From the NCBI RefSeq assembly GCF_000732195.1, contig NZ_JNNU01000004.1:124001-188000 (forward strand): a stretch of 64,000 bases of DNA, read 5' to 3'. How positions within the stretch are numbered: position 1 is the first letter of the stretch; every line of letters starts with the position of its first letter. Below the pieces are notes generated by a model. That model was not told the DNA's origin and did no database searches. It saw nothing but the letters and a program-made list of their open reading frames with translations. This stretch comes from Neorhizobium vignae (GTDB lineage Bacteria > Pseudomonadota > Alphaproteobacteria > Rhizobiales > Rhizobiaceae). The position numbers and the translations under genes are program-made. This document shows, in pieces, positions 10,100 to 19,051 of the stretch.

Positions 10100-10876
10100 A
10101 TGACTGAAGCCCGTACCAGCGCCGACGGCGGGATGGAAACATCCTATGGCTTCCGCAAGGTCGCGGATGGCGAGAAACAGGGCCTCGTCAACGACGTCTT
10201 CCACAAGGTCGCCAAACGCTACGACGTGATGAACGACGTGATGTCGGCCGGCATGCACCGCGTCTGGAAGGATGCGCTGATCGCCTCGCTCAATCCGAGA
10301 AAGGACGTCGGCTACAAAACCCTGGATGTGGCTGGCGGCACGGGCGATATCGCTTTCCGCATCGTCGAGGCTTCCGACCGCAAGGCGCATGTGACCGTGC
10401 TAGACATCAACGGCTCGATGCTGGGCGTCGGGGCCGAGCGCGCCGAGAAGAAACGTCTTTCCGAAAACCTGACTTTCGTCGAGGCCAATGCGGAGTCGCT
10501 GCCCTTCGAGGCGAATTCCTTCGACGCCTATACGATCGCCTTCGGCATCCGCAACGTGCCGCATATCGACGTGGCGCTGAAGGAGGCCTATCGCGTGCTG
10601 AAACGCGGCGGACGGCTGCTGGTCCTGGAATTTTCCGAAGTCGAGATGCCGCTTCTCGAGCGCTTCTACGAGGAATGGTCGTTCAAGGCGATCCCGCGCT
10701 TCGGCAGGATGATCACGGGCGAGGCCGAGCCCTATCAATATCTGGTGGAATCGATCCGAAAATTTCCGAACCAGGAGAATTTCGCCGCGATGATCCGCAA
10801 TGCGGGTTTTTCGCGCGTCACCTACACCAACTATACCGGCGGCATCGCCGCGCTGCATTCCGGCTGGAAGCTCTGA
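10100..10876 (+). CDS. ubiE: Ubiquinone/menaquinone C-methyltransferase UbiE
   Basis: UbiE performs the SAM-dependent C-methylation in ubiquinone synthesis. The 258-residue product has the family start [20 protein letters not shown], motif [15 protein letters not shown] (about residues 75-88) and [32 protein letters not shown] follows late, and the end [11 protein letters not shown] is typical. AGGAG stands 8 nt before the ATG. ubiB follows with a 4-bp gap, so the two ubiquinone genes form an operon. Confidence 0.97.
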   Translation: MTEARTSADGGMETSYGFRKVADGEKQGLVNDVFHKVAKRYDVMNDVMSAGMHRVWKDALIASLNPRKDVGYKTLDVAGGTGDIAFRIVEASDRKAHVTVLDINGSMLGVGAERAEKKRLSENLTFVEANAESLPFEANSFDAYTIAFGIRNVPHIDVALKEAYRVLKRGGRLLVLEFSEVEMPLLERFYEEWSFKAIPRFGRMITGEAEPYQYLVESIRKFPNQENFAAMIRNAGFSRVTYTNYTGGIAALHSGWKL

Positions 10877-10880
10877 ACGC

Positions 10881-12443
10881 ATGAGCACTCTCGGCGCTTA
10901 TTTCCGGCTTGCCCGCGTCGGCTGGGTTCTTGTGCGTGAGGGCGTGGTATCGGCCCTGCCGACGCAAGACATGCCGCCTTCCATCGGCCTCATCAAGGCG
11001 CTGGTCGAGCCCTTGGCGCGGTTTCGCTCCAAGACGCAGGCGCGCAGCGAGCGCCTGACCCGCGCCGTCGACCGGCTGGGGCCTTCCTATGTCAAGATCG
11101 GCCAGTTCCTTGCAACCCGTCCGGATGTGGTCGGCGTCGACTGGGCCGTCGATCTCGCCATGCTGCAGGACCGTATGGCCTTCTTCCCGACCGAGATCGC
11201 GAAAGCGGCGGTCGAGGCATCGCTCGGCCGAACGATCGGCGACCTCTATTCCTCCTTCGGCGAGCCGATCGCGGCCGCCTCGATCGCACAGGTCCATCCC
11301 GGCGTCGTCAACGACAGGAAAGTGGCCATCAAGGTGGTGCGCCCGGGCGTGCGCCAGCGCTTCGCCCATGACATTGAAAGCATGTATCTGCTGGCGCGCA
11401 TGCAGGAACGCTTCATGCGCTCCAGCCGGCGCTTACGGCCGGTCGAGGTAACGCGAACACTTGAGCAGACCACCAAGGTGGAGATGGATCTGCGCCTGGA
11501 GGCAGCGGCGCTTTCCGAAATCGCCGAGAACACCAAGGACGATCCTGGCTTCCGGGTGCCCCAGGTCGACTGGGAACGCACCGGTCGCGACGTGATTACC
11601 ATGGAGTGGATCGACGGCGTCAAGATGTCGGACATCGCGGGCCTGCGCGCCGCCGGCCATGACCTGGAAAAGCTTGCCGAGGTGCTGATCCAGTCTTTCC
11701 TGCGCCATACGCTGCGGGACGGCTTTTTCCATGCGGACATGCATCCCGGCAATCTTTTCGTCGATTCTGCCGGCACGATCGTGGCCGTCGACATGGGCAT
11801 CGTTGGGCGATTGGGCAAAAAAGAGCGCCGGTTCCTCGCCGAAATCCTCTATGGCTTCATCACCCGCGATTACCTGCGCGTCGCGGAAGTGCATTTCGAG
11901 GCAGGCTATGTGCCGGCCCATCACGACGTGACGAGCTTCGCCCAGGCGATCCGCGCGATCGGCGAACCGATCCACGGCCAGCCGGCCGAAACGATCTCCA
12001 TGGCGCGGCTCTTGGCGCTGCTCTTCGAGGTCACCGACCTGTTCGAGATGCAGACCCGCACCGAACTGATCCTGCTGCAGAAGACCATGGTCGTGGTCGA
12101 AGGCGTGTCGCGCATGCTCGATCCGCGCTTCAACATGTGGAAGGCCTCAGAACCGGTCGTCGGCCAATGGATCCGCGACAATCTCGGACCGAAACGCATT
12201 GTCTCGGACCTGCGCGACGGCGTCAAAGCCGCCGTCAAGCTTGCCGAGGCTCTTCCGGAAATCGCCGCCAAGACGGAGACGCTTCACCAGGAGCTCGCCT
12301 ATATGAGCGAGCACGGCCTGCGTTTCGATCCTGAGACGACGGAGGCCATCGGCAGGTCGGAGGCGCGACACAATCGCTCGGGGCGCGTCGCGCTCTGGAT
12401 CATCGCGCTGTCGCTGCTGTATATCGCCTTCACGCTGAGCTGA
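10881..12443 (+). CDS. ubiB: Ubiquinone biosynthesis ABC1-family kinase-like protein UbiB
   Basis: UbiB is an atypical protein-kinase-like ATPase needed for coenzyme Q assembly at the inner membrane. The 520-residue product has the KxGQ motif in SYVKIGQFLATRPD (about residue 75), the alanine-rich nucleotide loop AAASIAQVHPG and the VAIKVVRPG lysine. The catalytic HADMHPGNLFV and AVDMGIVGRLG are also present. One or two C-terminal membrane helices end the protein (VALWIIALSLLYIAF). The ATG lies 4 bp after the ubiE stop. Confidence 0.96.
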   Translation: MSTLGAYFRLARVGWVLVREGVVSALPTQDMPPSIGLIKALVEPLARFRSKTQARSERLTRAVDRLGPSYVKIGQFLATRPDVVGVDWAVDLAMLQDRMAFFPTEIAKAAVEASLGRTIGDLYSSFGEPIAAASIAQVHPGVVNDRKVAIKVVRPGVRQRFAHDIESMYLLARMQERFMRSSRRLRPVEVTRTLEQTTKVEMDLRLEAAALSEIAENTKDDPGFRVPQVDWERTGRDVITMEWIDGVKMSDIAGLRAAGHDLEKLAEVLIQSFLRHTLRDGFFHADMHPGNLFVDSAGTIVAVDMGIVGRLGKKERRFLAEILYGFITRDYLRVAEVHFEAGYVPAHHDVTSFAQAIRAIGEPIHGQPAETISMARLLALLFEVTDLFEMQTRTELILLQKTMVVVEGVSRMLDPRFNMWKASEPVVGQWIRDNLGPKRIVSDLRDGVKAAVKLAEALPEIAAKTETLHQELAYMSEHGLRFDPETTEAIGRSEARHNRSGRVALWIIALSLLYIAFTLS

Positions 12444-12464
12444 GGTTTGTCCGGTTGCCTGATG

Positions 12465-12500
12465 ATGCGAAAACCCTGCTCCACAAGGGTTCTCGCCATA
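12465..12500 (+). terminator. Hairpin downstream of ubiE-ubiB
   Basis: GCGA-a-AACCCT (12468-12478) pairs with AGGGTT-c-TCGC (12487-12497) around an 8-nt loop, 25 bp after the ubiB stop. No T-run follows, so it could be a weak terminator or simply an mRNA-end structure. Confidence 0.35.
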
Positions 12501-12593
12501 TTGCGACTCCAAAGTGGCCTTTATTCCGCCGAGTTCTTCATTCTCTGTTGAGGAATACATTCCTTTTAGGACTTGGCATTCCGGAGACGTTTC

Positions 12594-13955
12594 ATGGCGC
12601 TAGGCGCAACTCAACGCTTGCATGACGGCGTCGCGGCCGTCGAGACGATGACCCGCTTCGCGCTTGCGGTGCTGGCGCTGGCATCCGGCGTCTACACCTA
12701 TCTCGGTGCGCGCAGCATTCTGGACGGGTCGCCGACGGCCGTGTTCTTTGCGGCGGTCATCTACTCCGCTTCGGTTTCGGTCGGCATCTATGCCTTCTGG
12801 TCCTATATGGCCCGCTTCTACCCGCATGTGACTACGCGTGCCGGGCGGACGGCCATGCTCGGCGTCATGGCGGTCGGCGCTGCGATGATCCTTGCCATGT
12901 CGAGCTGGCTGAATGCGGCGGCACTTGCCGGTTCCGCGGCCGTGGAACAGCATCTTTCCGAAACGGTCGAGGACTATACCACCGATCTCGACCGCGCCCA
13001 CCAGAACGCGCTGGCGGCCCAAAGCCTGCTGCCGGATATCCAGCGCGCGTCCGAGCGTTTCTCCCAGCTCGCGGGCGTCGAGCGGCAATCCGGTTCGCTC
13101 ACCGGCACGACCGGATCGGGCAGCGTCGTGCAGCTTCTCAGCCAGATGTCGGCGCAGATGAAGTCGCTTTCTGCCAACATCAATGCCTCGCGCGAGCAGG
13201 TGGACGACCTCTTCACCCAGGGGCAGAAACGGCTTGAGACGATGCGTTCGCTGGTCTCCGCACCGGGCACGATCGAGCCGCGTGCCGACCAGTTTTCCAC
13301 CGAAGCCGTGGCGCTGACCGGCGTCATCACCTCGCTCGCGCAGACCTCGATCGCACCGTCGATCCGTCGTGCGGCGGACGATCTGTCGCTTGGCTTCATT
13401 GCGCCGGTTCCGGATGGCGGAGCTGCCGATCTCGTCAACCGGCAGAACCAGGTGATGGACACCGTCCGCACTTCGGTCACGGCGCAATCCAAGGCGCTCG
13501 CCAAGGCTGCCGACGAAATCCTCGCCCGGCCGCCGGTGCAGGAGCGCCGTTTCGTGCCGCTCTCCTCCGCCGAAGCCGTGCTGCATTATGCGCAGGATTT
13601 CATTCCCGCCTGGGCCGGCGCTATTTCCATCGACCTGCTGCCCGGCGTGATGGTGTTCATTCTCGCCACCGTGCATGGTGCGATCCGCCGCCAGGAGGAA
13701 AACCTGCCCTTCGCCGAACGGATCACCGCGGCCGAACTTCTCAGGGCACTTGAAGTTCAACGTGCCGTCACGGCGAGCGGGGTGAACATCGAGCAGACGC
13801 TCGCCAAGACGGAGGCCGAGGACAAGAGATCGGCGCCAAGGCCGGAACTGGCACCTGAATCAACGCCGGAGCCGGTGTCTGAACCCGAGCCTAACAATAT
13901 CACCGCCATCGACCTCAAGTCGCGCAGCCGGGACCGGACGCATGAGGATCGGTGA
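12594..13955 (+). CDS. Unrecognised membrane protein with a periplasmic-type helical domain
   Basis: I do not recognise this 453-residue protein. It shows three early membrane helices (about residues 20-39, 48-72 and 86-106) and a long soluble stretch of about 230 residues rich in Ala/Gln/Ser that looks helical or coiled-coil (for example LSQMSAQMKSLSANINASREQ). A fourth helix follows at about 340-363 (SIDLLPGVMVFILATVHGAI), then a charged proline-rich tail. The ATG at 12594 has GGAGA 8 nt upstream. A TTG 21 bp earlier is less likely. It overlaps the next gene by 14 bp, which implies coupled translation with an exported ClpP-like protein. Confidence 0.8.
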   Translation: MALGATQRLHDGVAAVETMTRFALAVLALASGVYTYLGARSILDGSPTAVFFAAVIYSASVSVGIYAFWSYMARFYPHVTTRAGRTAMLGVMAVGAAMILAMSSWLNAAALAGSAAVEQHLSETVEDYTTDLDRAHQNALAAQSLLPDIQRASERFSQLAGVERQSGSLTGTTGSGSVVQLLSQMSAQMKSLSANINASREQVDDLFTQGQKRLETMRSLVSAPGTIEPRADQFSTEAVALTGVITSLAQTSIAPSIRRAADDLSLGFIAPVPDGGAADLVNRQNQVMDTVRTSVTAQSKALAKAADEILARPPVQERRFVPLSSAEAVLHYAQDFIPAWAGAISIDLLPGVMVFILATVHGAIRRQEENLPFAERITAAELLRALEVQRAVTASGVNIEQTLAKTEAEDKRSAPRPELAPESTPEPVSEPEPNNITAIDLKSRSRDRTHEDR

Positions 13956-14718
13956 GGCGATCAGCAAACTCGATGAAGGCGTGCTGATGCGCGGCGCCTT
14001 CTATATTCTTCTCTCGGCCGCAGCGGTTTTCCTCGTCGTCGATGTTCGCGACATGACGATGATGAACGCCGCCCTGCCCGGCTTCGACCCGATGCACGAG
14101 GACCAGCCCGTGCTGCCGCCGGCCCTGACCGAAGGCGTGCCCGCGGCACCGCCGGTACAGCCGGCCAGCCCCAGGGAAGTGCTGCGCAAGCCGATCACCT
14201 TCGAGCTCACCACGGGCGGCGTGCTGCTCGCCGAAGGGACGATCGACCGGGGTGCCGCTGCCCGCTTCTCCAAGGAGATCGAGACCCGCGGAGAATATGT
14301 GAAGACGGTGACGCTCAATTCCCCCGGCGGCTCGGTGGACGATGCGCTCGCCATGTCCAAACTGATCCGCGACAGGAAGCTCGACACGAAGGTAGCGTCG
14401 AAAGCGCTCTGCGCCTCTTCCTGCCCGATCGTATTTGCCGGCGGCGTCGGCCGTTTAGCGGAGAAGGATGCAGTGATCGGCGTGCACCAGGTGTTCAACG
14501 GAGCCAAGGAGCGGCCGTCGGCGGAACAGGCCATGTCCGCCGCGCAGGCGACCACCGCACGGGTCGCCCGCCATCTCGACCAGATGGGCATCGGCGCGGG
14601 CCTCTGGATCCATGCGCTCGAAACACCGCCGGACCGGCTCTATTACCTGACGCCGAAGGAAATGACGGATTTCAAGCTGACGACCGAGCCGCTCGCGGCG
14701 GCCAGGAAGAAAATCTAG
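13942..14718 (+). CDS. Membrane-anchored or exported ClpP/crotonase-fold protein (COG3904-like)
   Basis: A 258-residue protein with one N-terminal hydrophobic segment (about residues 14-36), a proline-rich linker and a ClpP-like domain. The domain has the small-residue strand VTLNSPGGSVDDALAMSKLIR (positions about 131-151, ending before the helix), a serine in CASSCPIVFAGGVGRLA (about 157-173) and a histidine in GVHQVF at residue 182. These match the nucleophile and base positions of ClpP-fold serine proteases. The orientation suggests a periplasmic catalytic domain. It overlaps the preceding membrane protein by 14 bp, so the pair probably acts together. The substrate is unknown. Confidence 0.8.
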   Translation: MRIGEAISKLDEGVLMRGAFYILLSAAAVFLVVDVRDMTMMNAALPGFDPMHEDQPVLPPALTEGVPAAPPVQPASPREVLRKPITFELTTGGVLLAEGTIDRGAAARFSKEIETRGEYVKTVTLNSPGGSVDDALAMSKLIRDRKLDTKVASKALCASSCPIVFAGGVGRLAEKDAVIGVHQVFNGAKERPSAEQAMSAAQATTARVARHLDQMGIGAGLWIHALETPPDRLYYLTPKEMTDFKLTTEPLAAARKKI

Positions 14719-14750
14719 CATCCCGCTGGGCCTTGAGGACGGACCTCAGG

Positions 14751-15311
14751 TCAGCCCTGCGGCTTGATCTCCCGCTCGCAGAAGGTGATGCGGTTGCTGA
14801 ACGGGTCGGTGACCGTCACTTCCAGTCCCCAATCCGCCTGTTGCAGCCCTGGCTTCATATAGGGGTAGTTCTTGCCGATGAGCTCCTGCTGGAATGCGCG
14901 CGCGCCTGTCATCGGCACAAAGACACGCGCACCCGGCGAGGCATCGCCCGCATGTTCGGAGAGGTGCATCAGCATGCCGCTTCGCGAAATCTGGCAATAG
15001 AGCGGGAAGTTTTCGCCGAACCGGTGCTCCCAGTCGACGGTGAAGCCTAAGAAATCGCGGTAGAATTCCATCGCCTTGTCGACGGAGAATATCCGGAAGA
15101 TCGGGATCGCCGGCTGGATCGACACCGCATCCCGTTTACTTTGCTGCGGTTCTCCCGCATCGATCCTTGCAGCAAGGATATTCCAGTTGTCGTACCCAAA
15201 CTGCGCAGCAACCAGTTCCAGGACCTGACTATGCGTCAGCTCGACCTTACGTTCGGCAAGCGCCTGGCGCAGGCTTTTCGCCATCAGTTTTGCATCGCGG
15301 AAATCGCGCAT
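14751..15311 (-). CDS. Glyoxalase-superfamily protein with N-terminal helical domain
   Basis: A 186-residue protein. Residues 1-50 form a helical module (AKSLRQALAERKVELTHSQ, then LVAAQFGYDNWNILAAR) that precedes a VOC domain (IPIFRIFSVDKAMEFYRDFLG to TVTDPFSNRITFCE). This arrangement is known in glyoxalase-related proteins annotated as bleomycin-resistance-like. Binding or resistance activity is not established here. AAAGGA precedes the ATG at 15311. It is convergent with the ClpP-like gene, with only 32 bp between stops. Confidence 0.8.
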   Translation of the reverse strand: MRDFRDAKLMAKSLRQALAERKVELTHSQVLELVAAQFGYDNWNILAARIDAGEPQQSKRDAVSIQPAIPIFRIFSVDKAMEFYRDFLGFTVDWEHRFGENFPLYCQISRSGMLMHLSEHAGDASPGARVFVPMTGARAFQQELIGKNYPYMKPGLQQADWGLEVTVTDPFSNRITFCEREIKPQG

Positions 15312-15535
15312 CTCATCATCCTTTCAACAGACGAACAAAGACCGCTCAGGTCCCATCAATCAGCGCCCGCATTGCTGATCCGTTCGTCATCGCTGGCCGG
15401 AATGGCAAAGGATGAGAGGCGGTGGATGCATTCACCTTGGCGCTTGAGGGCGCCGCGGACGGCTGGCCGCATCCGGCCGCAAACAGGAGTAATGCAGTCC
15501 AGAAATTCGCGCAAGATGTTCGGATTGCTTTCGCG

Positions 15536-15895
15536 TCAGTGCGTGACCGGTTCCGGGAAAATCCGGCCCTCCTTCGCCTTGGCGCTTGCCTTGAAGAGCG
15601 GGCGCGTCGGGCCGGTGACGACATCGATGGCTGCCGCAGTCGCGCTCTCGATCGCCTCACCAGCCACGCTTGCGGCAAGAGCGCGTCTGCGGCCGCTTGC
15701 CTTGCCGGGTTTACGTATGTCGGGCCGCTCGTCGGTCAGGACGGTGGCGGCGGCATTGGCACCGGCAACGAGGGCTCTTGCCAGCATCTGCCGACCGGTG
15801 CGGCTCGCCAGCATGTTGCGCAATAATGACGACCTGCGCACCGATTTCGGCACCTTGAACCCGGCTATCTTCTTCGGAACGAAATTCTTTTTCAT
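15536..15895 (-). CDS. Conserved-looking basic protein of unknown function
   Basis: A 119-residue product starting MKKNFVPKKIAGFKVPKSVRR, very basic and alanine-rich. The middle stretch MLARALVAGANAAATVL and the later AASVAGEAIESATAAAIDVV are helical and moderately hydrophobic. No catalytic motif is visible. A good ribosome site (AAGGAG, 6 nt before the ATG at 15895) and sensible composition support a real gene. It lies on the opposite strand to coaBC with 127 bp between starts. Function unknown. Confidence 0.65.
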   Translation of the reverse strand: MKKNFVPKKIAGFKVPKSVRRSSLLRNMLASRTGRQMLARALVAGANAAATVLTDERPDIRKPGKASGRRRALAASVAGEAIESATAAAIDVVTGPTRPLFKASAKAKEGRIFPEPVTH

Positions 15896-16022
15896 AGCGG
15901 CTCTCCTTTGCAGCCGAACTCCCGTCAGCTGCAACTGTTCCGGGGCGGCATCCGGCGGGAAGGCAATTGCAACTCGGCGGCCAAAGGCTTAGCTTCCCGC
16001 CATTCTGGCATCGGGTAATCGC

Positions 16023-17228
16023 ATGGAACTCTCCGGCAAGCGCATCCTTCTGATCATCTCCGGCGGCATTGCGGCCTATAAGAGCCTCGATCTCGTTCGC
16101 CGGCTTCGCGAGCGGGGGGCATCGGTTCGTCCGATCATGACCAAGGCCGCGCAGGAATTCATCACACCGCTCGCGGTCGGCGCGCTATCCGCCAGCCATG
16201 TCTATGTCGATCTGTTTTCCCGCGAAGACGAGCAGGATGTCGGCCATATCAGGCTTGCCCGCGACAACGATCTCGTCATCGTCGCACCTGCCAGCGCCGA
16301 CCTGATGGCCAAGATGGCGCATGGGCTGGCGGACGATCTCGCAAGCGCCGTACTGCTCGCCAGCGACCGGCCGGTTCTGGTCGCGCCGGCCATGAACCCG
16401 AAAATGTGGGCCGCACCCGCGACCAAGCGCAATGTCGCGACGCTGAAGAGCGACGGCATCCATTTCATCGGTCCGATGGCGGGCGAGATGGCCGAAAGCA
16501 ACGAGGCCGGCACCGGCCGCATGGCCGAGCCACTGGAGATCGTCACGGCAGCGATCAGCCTGCTGGACGGCACGCCAAAGCCGCTTGCCGGCAAAAAGGT
16601 GATCGTTACATCCGGCCCGACCCACGAGCCGATCGACCCGGTGCGTTATATCGCCAACCGCTCCTCCGGCCGGCAAGGCCATGCGATTGCAGCGGCGCTC
16701 GCAAAGCTCGGCGCGGATGTGACGCTCGTCTCCGGACCGGTGACCATACCCGATCCGGTCGGCGTGAAGACCGTACATGTAGAACGCGCCGAGGAGATGC
16801 TGGAAGCGGTGACCTCCCGGCTGCCGGCCGATATCGCCGTGATGGTGGCAGCGGTCGCCGACTGGCGTGTCGCCTCGTCGGCCGGCCAGAAGATCAAGAA
16901 GCAGCCGGGCGAGGCCCCGCCTCCCCTGCTGCTGACTGAGAACCCGGACATCCTGAAGACCGTCGGCCATCACCAAAATCGGCCGAAGCTGGTGGTCGGC
17001 TTTGCCGCAGAGACCCAGGATGTCGAAAAGAACGGCCGCGCGAAGCTGGAGCGCAAGGGCGCCGACATGATCGTCGCCAATGACGTTTCGCCGGAAACCG
17101 GCATCATGGGCGGCACCCGCAACCGGGTGAAGATCATCAGCGCCAAAGGTGTCGATGAATGGCCGGAGCTTGACAAGGACGAGGTGGCAGAGCGCCTTGC
17201 CGCACTGATCGCCTCGAAGCTCGGATAG
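16023..17228 (+). CDS. coaBC: Bifunctional phosphopantothenoylcysteine decarboxylase/phosphopantothenate-cysteine ligase CoaBC
   Basis: CoaBC makes 4'-phosphopantetheine from 4'-phosphopantothenate and cysteine in coenzyme A synthesis. The 401-residue product has the flavin-binding CoaC domain (GGIAAYKSLDLVRRL, ASHVYVDLFSRED with the catalytic His, APASADLMAKMAHG, PAMNPKMWAAPA). The CoaB domain starts at about residue 188 (VIVTSGPTHEPIDPVRYIANRSSG). In the CoaC substrate-recognition flap, AESNEAGTGRM appears where many homologues have ACGxxGxGRM, so the usual cysteine seems to be Ser. It converges with the glutamine amidotransferase gene. Confidence 0.96.
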   Translation: MELSGKRILLIISGGIAAYKSLDLVRRLRERGASVRPIMTKAAQEFITPLAVGALSASHVYVDLFSREDEQDVGHIRLARDNDLVIVAPASADLMAKMAHGLADDLASAVLLASDRPVLVAPAMNPKMWAAPATKRNVATLKSDGIHFIGPMAGEMAESNEAGTGRMAEPLEIVTAAISLLDGTPKPLAGKKVIVTSGPTHEPIDPVRYIANRSSGRQGHAIAAALAKLGADVTLVSGPVTIPDPVGVKTVHVERAEEMLEAVTSRLPADIAVMVAAVADWRVASSAGQKIKKQPGEAPPPLLLTENPDILKTVGHHQNRPKLVVGFAAETQDVEKNGRAKLERKGADMIVANDVSPETGIMGGTRNRVKIISAKGVDEWPELDKDEVAERLAALIASKLG

Positions 17229-17231
17229 GTC

Positions 17232-18026
17232 TCAGGCCGCTTCGGACAGCGCCTTCGGCCGGAAGAGCTTGGCCTCCATGCCATCGGCCCCAACCACGAC
17301 GGCACTGCCGTCCGGGATTTCCACCCAGGTATCGACGTCATCGTTCAGCGGCTCGGAAACGAGGCAATAGCCCGTCTTGCCGCCCATCGGGGCCGCGTAG
17401 AGCGTCGGCGGCTTATGGTCGGTGGCGTAACGCACTGCATAGAGTTCGCGGCCGTTGGAATAGGCGGCGGTGAAGCGCACCAACGCCTCGCCCGATTTTT
17501 CGAGAGACAGGTCCTCGACCGTGGCGATCGCCTTTTCCATGGCCTGGAACGGGTCGGTATCCAGGCCGAATTGCAGGGCGAGCAGGAAGATAAGTTCGGA
17601 ATCCGTCGTGCCGGTGCGGGCATCGAACAGCGCGTCGGAGAGCATGCCCTCCATATGCCGGCGAATGCGCTCGAAGCCGGAAATCTGGCCGTTGTGCATG
17701 AACGACCAGTGGCCTTGGACGAAAGGATGGCAGTTGTCGCGGCGCGTCGCGCCATGGGTTGCCGCCCGCACATGCGCGAGGAAGAGCGGCGAACGGATCT
17801 GCCGCGCCAGGCTCTTCAGATTGCAATCGGACCAGGCGGGCAGGATATCACGATAACGGCCGGGTTCCGGCCGGTCGCCGTACCAGGCGATGCCAAAACC
17901 ATCACCATTCGTCGCGGTCTTGGCGCGCGTGGCGCAATGAGACTGCTCGATCAGGGAATGGGCCGGCGAGGAGACGAGTTCTTCGAGATAGAGAGGTTCG
18001 CCGCGATAGGCTGCCCAACGACACAT
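17232..18026 (-). CDS. Class II glutamine amidotransferase (YafJ/EgtC-like)
   Basis: A 264-residue Ntn-hydrolase-type amidotransferase. I chose the ATG at 18026 so that the product begins MCRWAAYRGEP and the catalytic Cys becomes residue 1 after Met removal. A GGAGCAG ribosome site lies about 12 nt upstream. An in-frame ATG at 18047 would add seven residues and bury the nucleophile. FLAHVRAATHGATRRDNCHPF and WSFMHNGQISGF match the glutamine-binding parts of the family. The acceptor substrate is unknown. It is convergent with coaBC (3 bp apart) and divergent from otsB. Confidence 0.88.
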   Translation of the reverse strand: MCRWAAYRGEPLYLEELVSSPAHSLIEQSHCATRAKTATNGDGFGIAWYGDRPEPGRYRDILPAWSDCNLKSLARQIRSPLFLAHVRAATHGATRRDNCHPFVQGHWSFMHNGQISGFERIRRHMEGMLSDALFDARTGTTDSELIFLLALQFGLDTDPFQAMEKAIATVEDLSLEKSGEALVRFTAAYSNGRELYAVRYATDHKPPTLYAAPMGGKTGYCLVSEPLNDDVDTWVEIPDGSAVVVGADGMEAKLFRPKALSEAA

Positions 18027-18221
18027 GGGGTATTTCTGCTCCGACATTGCCGCCCGTGCGCGGCCTGAAAATCCAGGAACTTCAGGGTCTCGACAAAGGC
18101 TTAATGAAACATGAATTCAATGGCTACATGCCAGTTTCGGGCTGAAGAATGTATCACTTTTTGCGACAGGCCGTGATCTTTCCAGGTTGTCGCCGGAATT
18201 TGGCGGCCTAGATAGAGGTTC

Positions 18222-19034
18222 ATGTCGCGTAAAGAACAGCCGAGCCCAGCTACAGCAGAAGCGCTCCTTCGGGGGGATCCCGTTCTCGCCAGGCTCATGC
18301 TCGAACCGGAGCGATGGGCGCTGTTTCTCGATATCGACGGCACGCTGATCGAGATTGCCGAGACCCCGGACGGGATCGTCGTACCGGCCGAGCTGCCCGA
18401 AAACCTGCATCGTCTTTCCATGAGGCTGGGCGGCGCGCTGGCGCTGGTTACAGGCCGGGCCCTTCCCTATGCCGACCAACTGTTCACCCCCTATAAATTC
18501 CCGATCGCTGGCCTGCACGGCTCCGAGCGCCGCGATCCGTCCGGAGCGATCAGCCGTGTCGAGATCGATGCCGCGTTCGAGGATCTGAAGGCGGCTCTTG
18601 TCCGCGAGGCCGGTCACTGGCCGGGCGTTCTGGTGGAGGACAAGGGTGCCGCGGTCGCCGCTCATTATCGCCAGGCGCCGGAGCAACGCGCGGCGGTCGA
18701 GGCGGCCATGCCTCGCTACCTCGACATGGCGGGGCCGGACTTCACGCTCCAGCACGGCAAGATGGTGATGGAAATCAGGCCGGCCCGGGCGAGCAAGGGG
18801 CACGCCTTACAGACCTTTCTCGATCAAGCTCCTTTCAAGGGCCGCAAGCCGATCGCGATCGGCGACGACGTGACCGACGAGGCTATGTTCCGCGCCGCCA
18901 ACGAACTCGGCGGCCATTCCATCCGTATCACCGAGACATCGGGCGGCACGGAAGCAAAATCCACCCTCCCCTCGGCCGCTGCCTTGCGCGCGGCAATCAA
19001 AGCGCTTGCGAGTGACGCAGAGCCCACCGCGTGA
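18222..19034 (+). CDS. otsB: Trehalose-6-phosphate phosphatase
   Basis: OtsB removes phosphate from trehalose-6-phosphate, the last step of the OtsAB pathway for the osmoprotectant trehalose. The 270-residue HAD-family protein has motif I LFLDIDGTLIEIAETP (about residues 33-48, nucleophile Asp), motif II LVTGR and motif IV GDDVTDEAMF near residue 211. LHGSERRDPSG and VMEIRPARASKG are typical of trehalose phosphatases. AGAGG precedes the ATG. otsA follows 17 bp after the stop, so the two form an operon. Confidence 0.95.
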   Translation: MSRKEQPSPATAEALLRGDPVLARLMLEPERWALFLDIDGTLIEIAETPDGIVVPAELPENLHRLSMRLGGALALVTGRALPYADQLFTPYKFPIAGLHGSERRDPSGAISRVEIDAAFEDLKAALVREAGHWPGVLVEDKGAAVAAHYRQAPEQRAAVEAAMPRYLDMAGPDFTLQHGKMVMEIRPARASKGHALQTFLDQAPFKGRKPIAIGDDVTDEAMFRAANELGGHSIRITETSGGTEAKSTLPSAAALRAAIKALASDAEPTA

Positions 19035-19051
19035 GCTGAAAGGATAATATC

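Noticed and set aside
15312..15535. Small coding frames in the gap before the 119-residue gene
   Set aside because: Frames here overlap real genes, are Arg-rich and lack ribosome sites.
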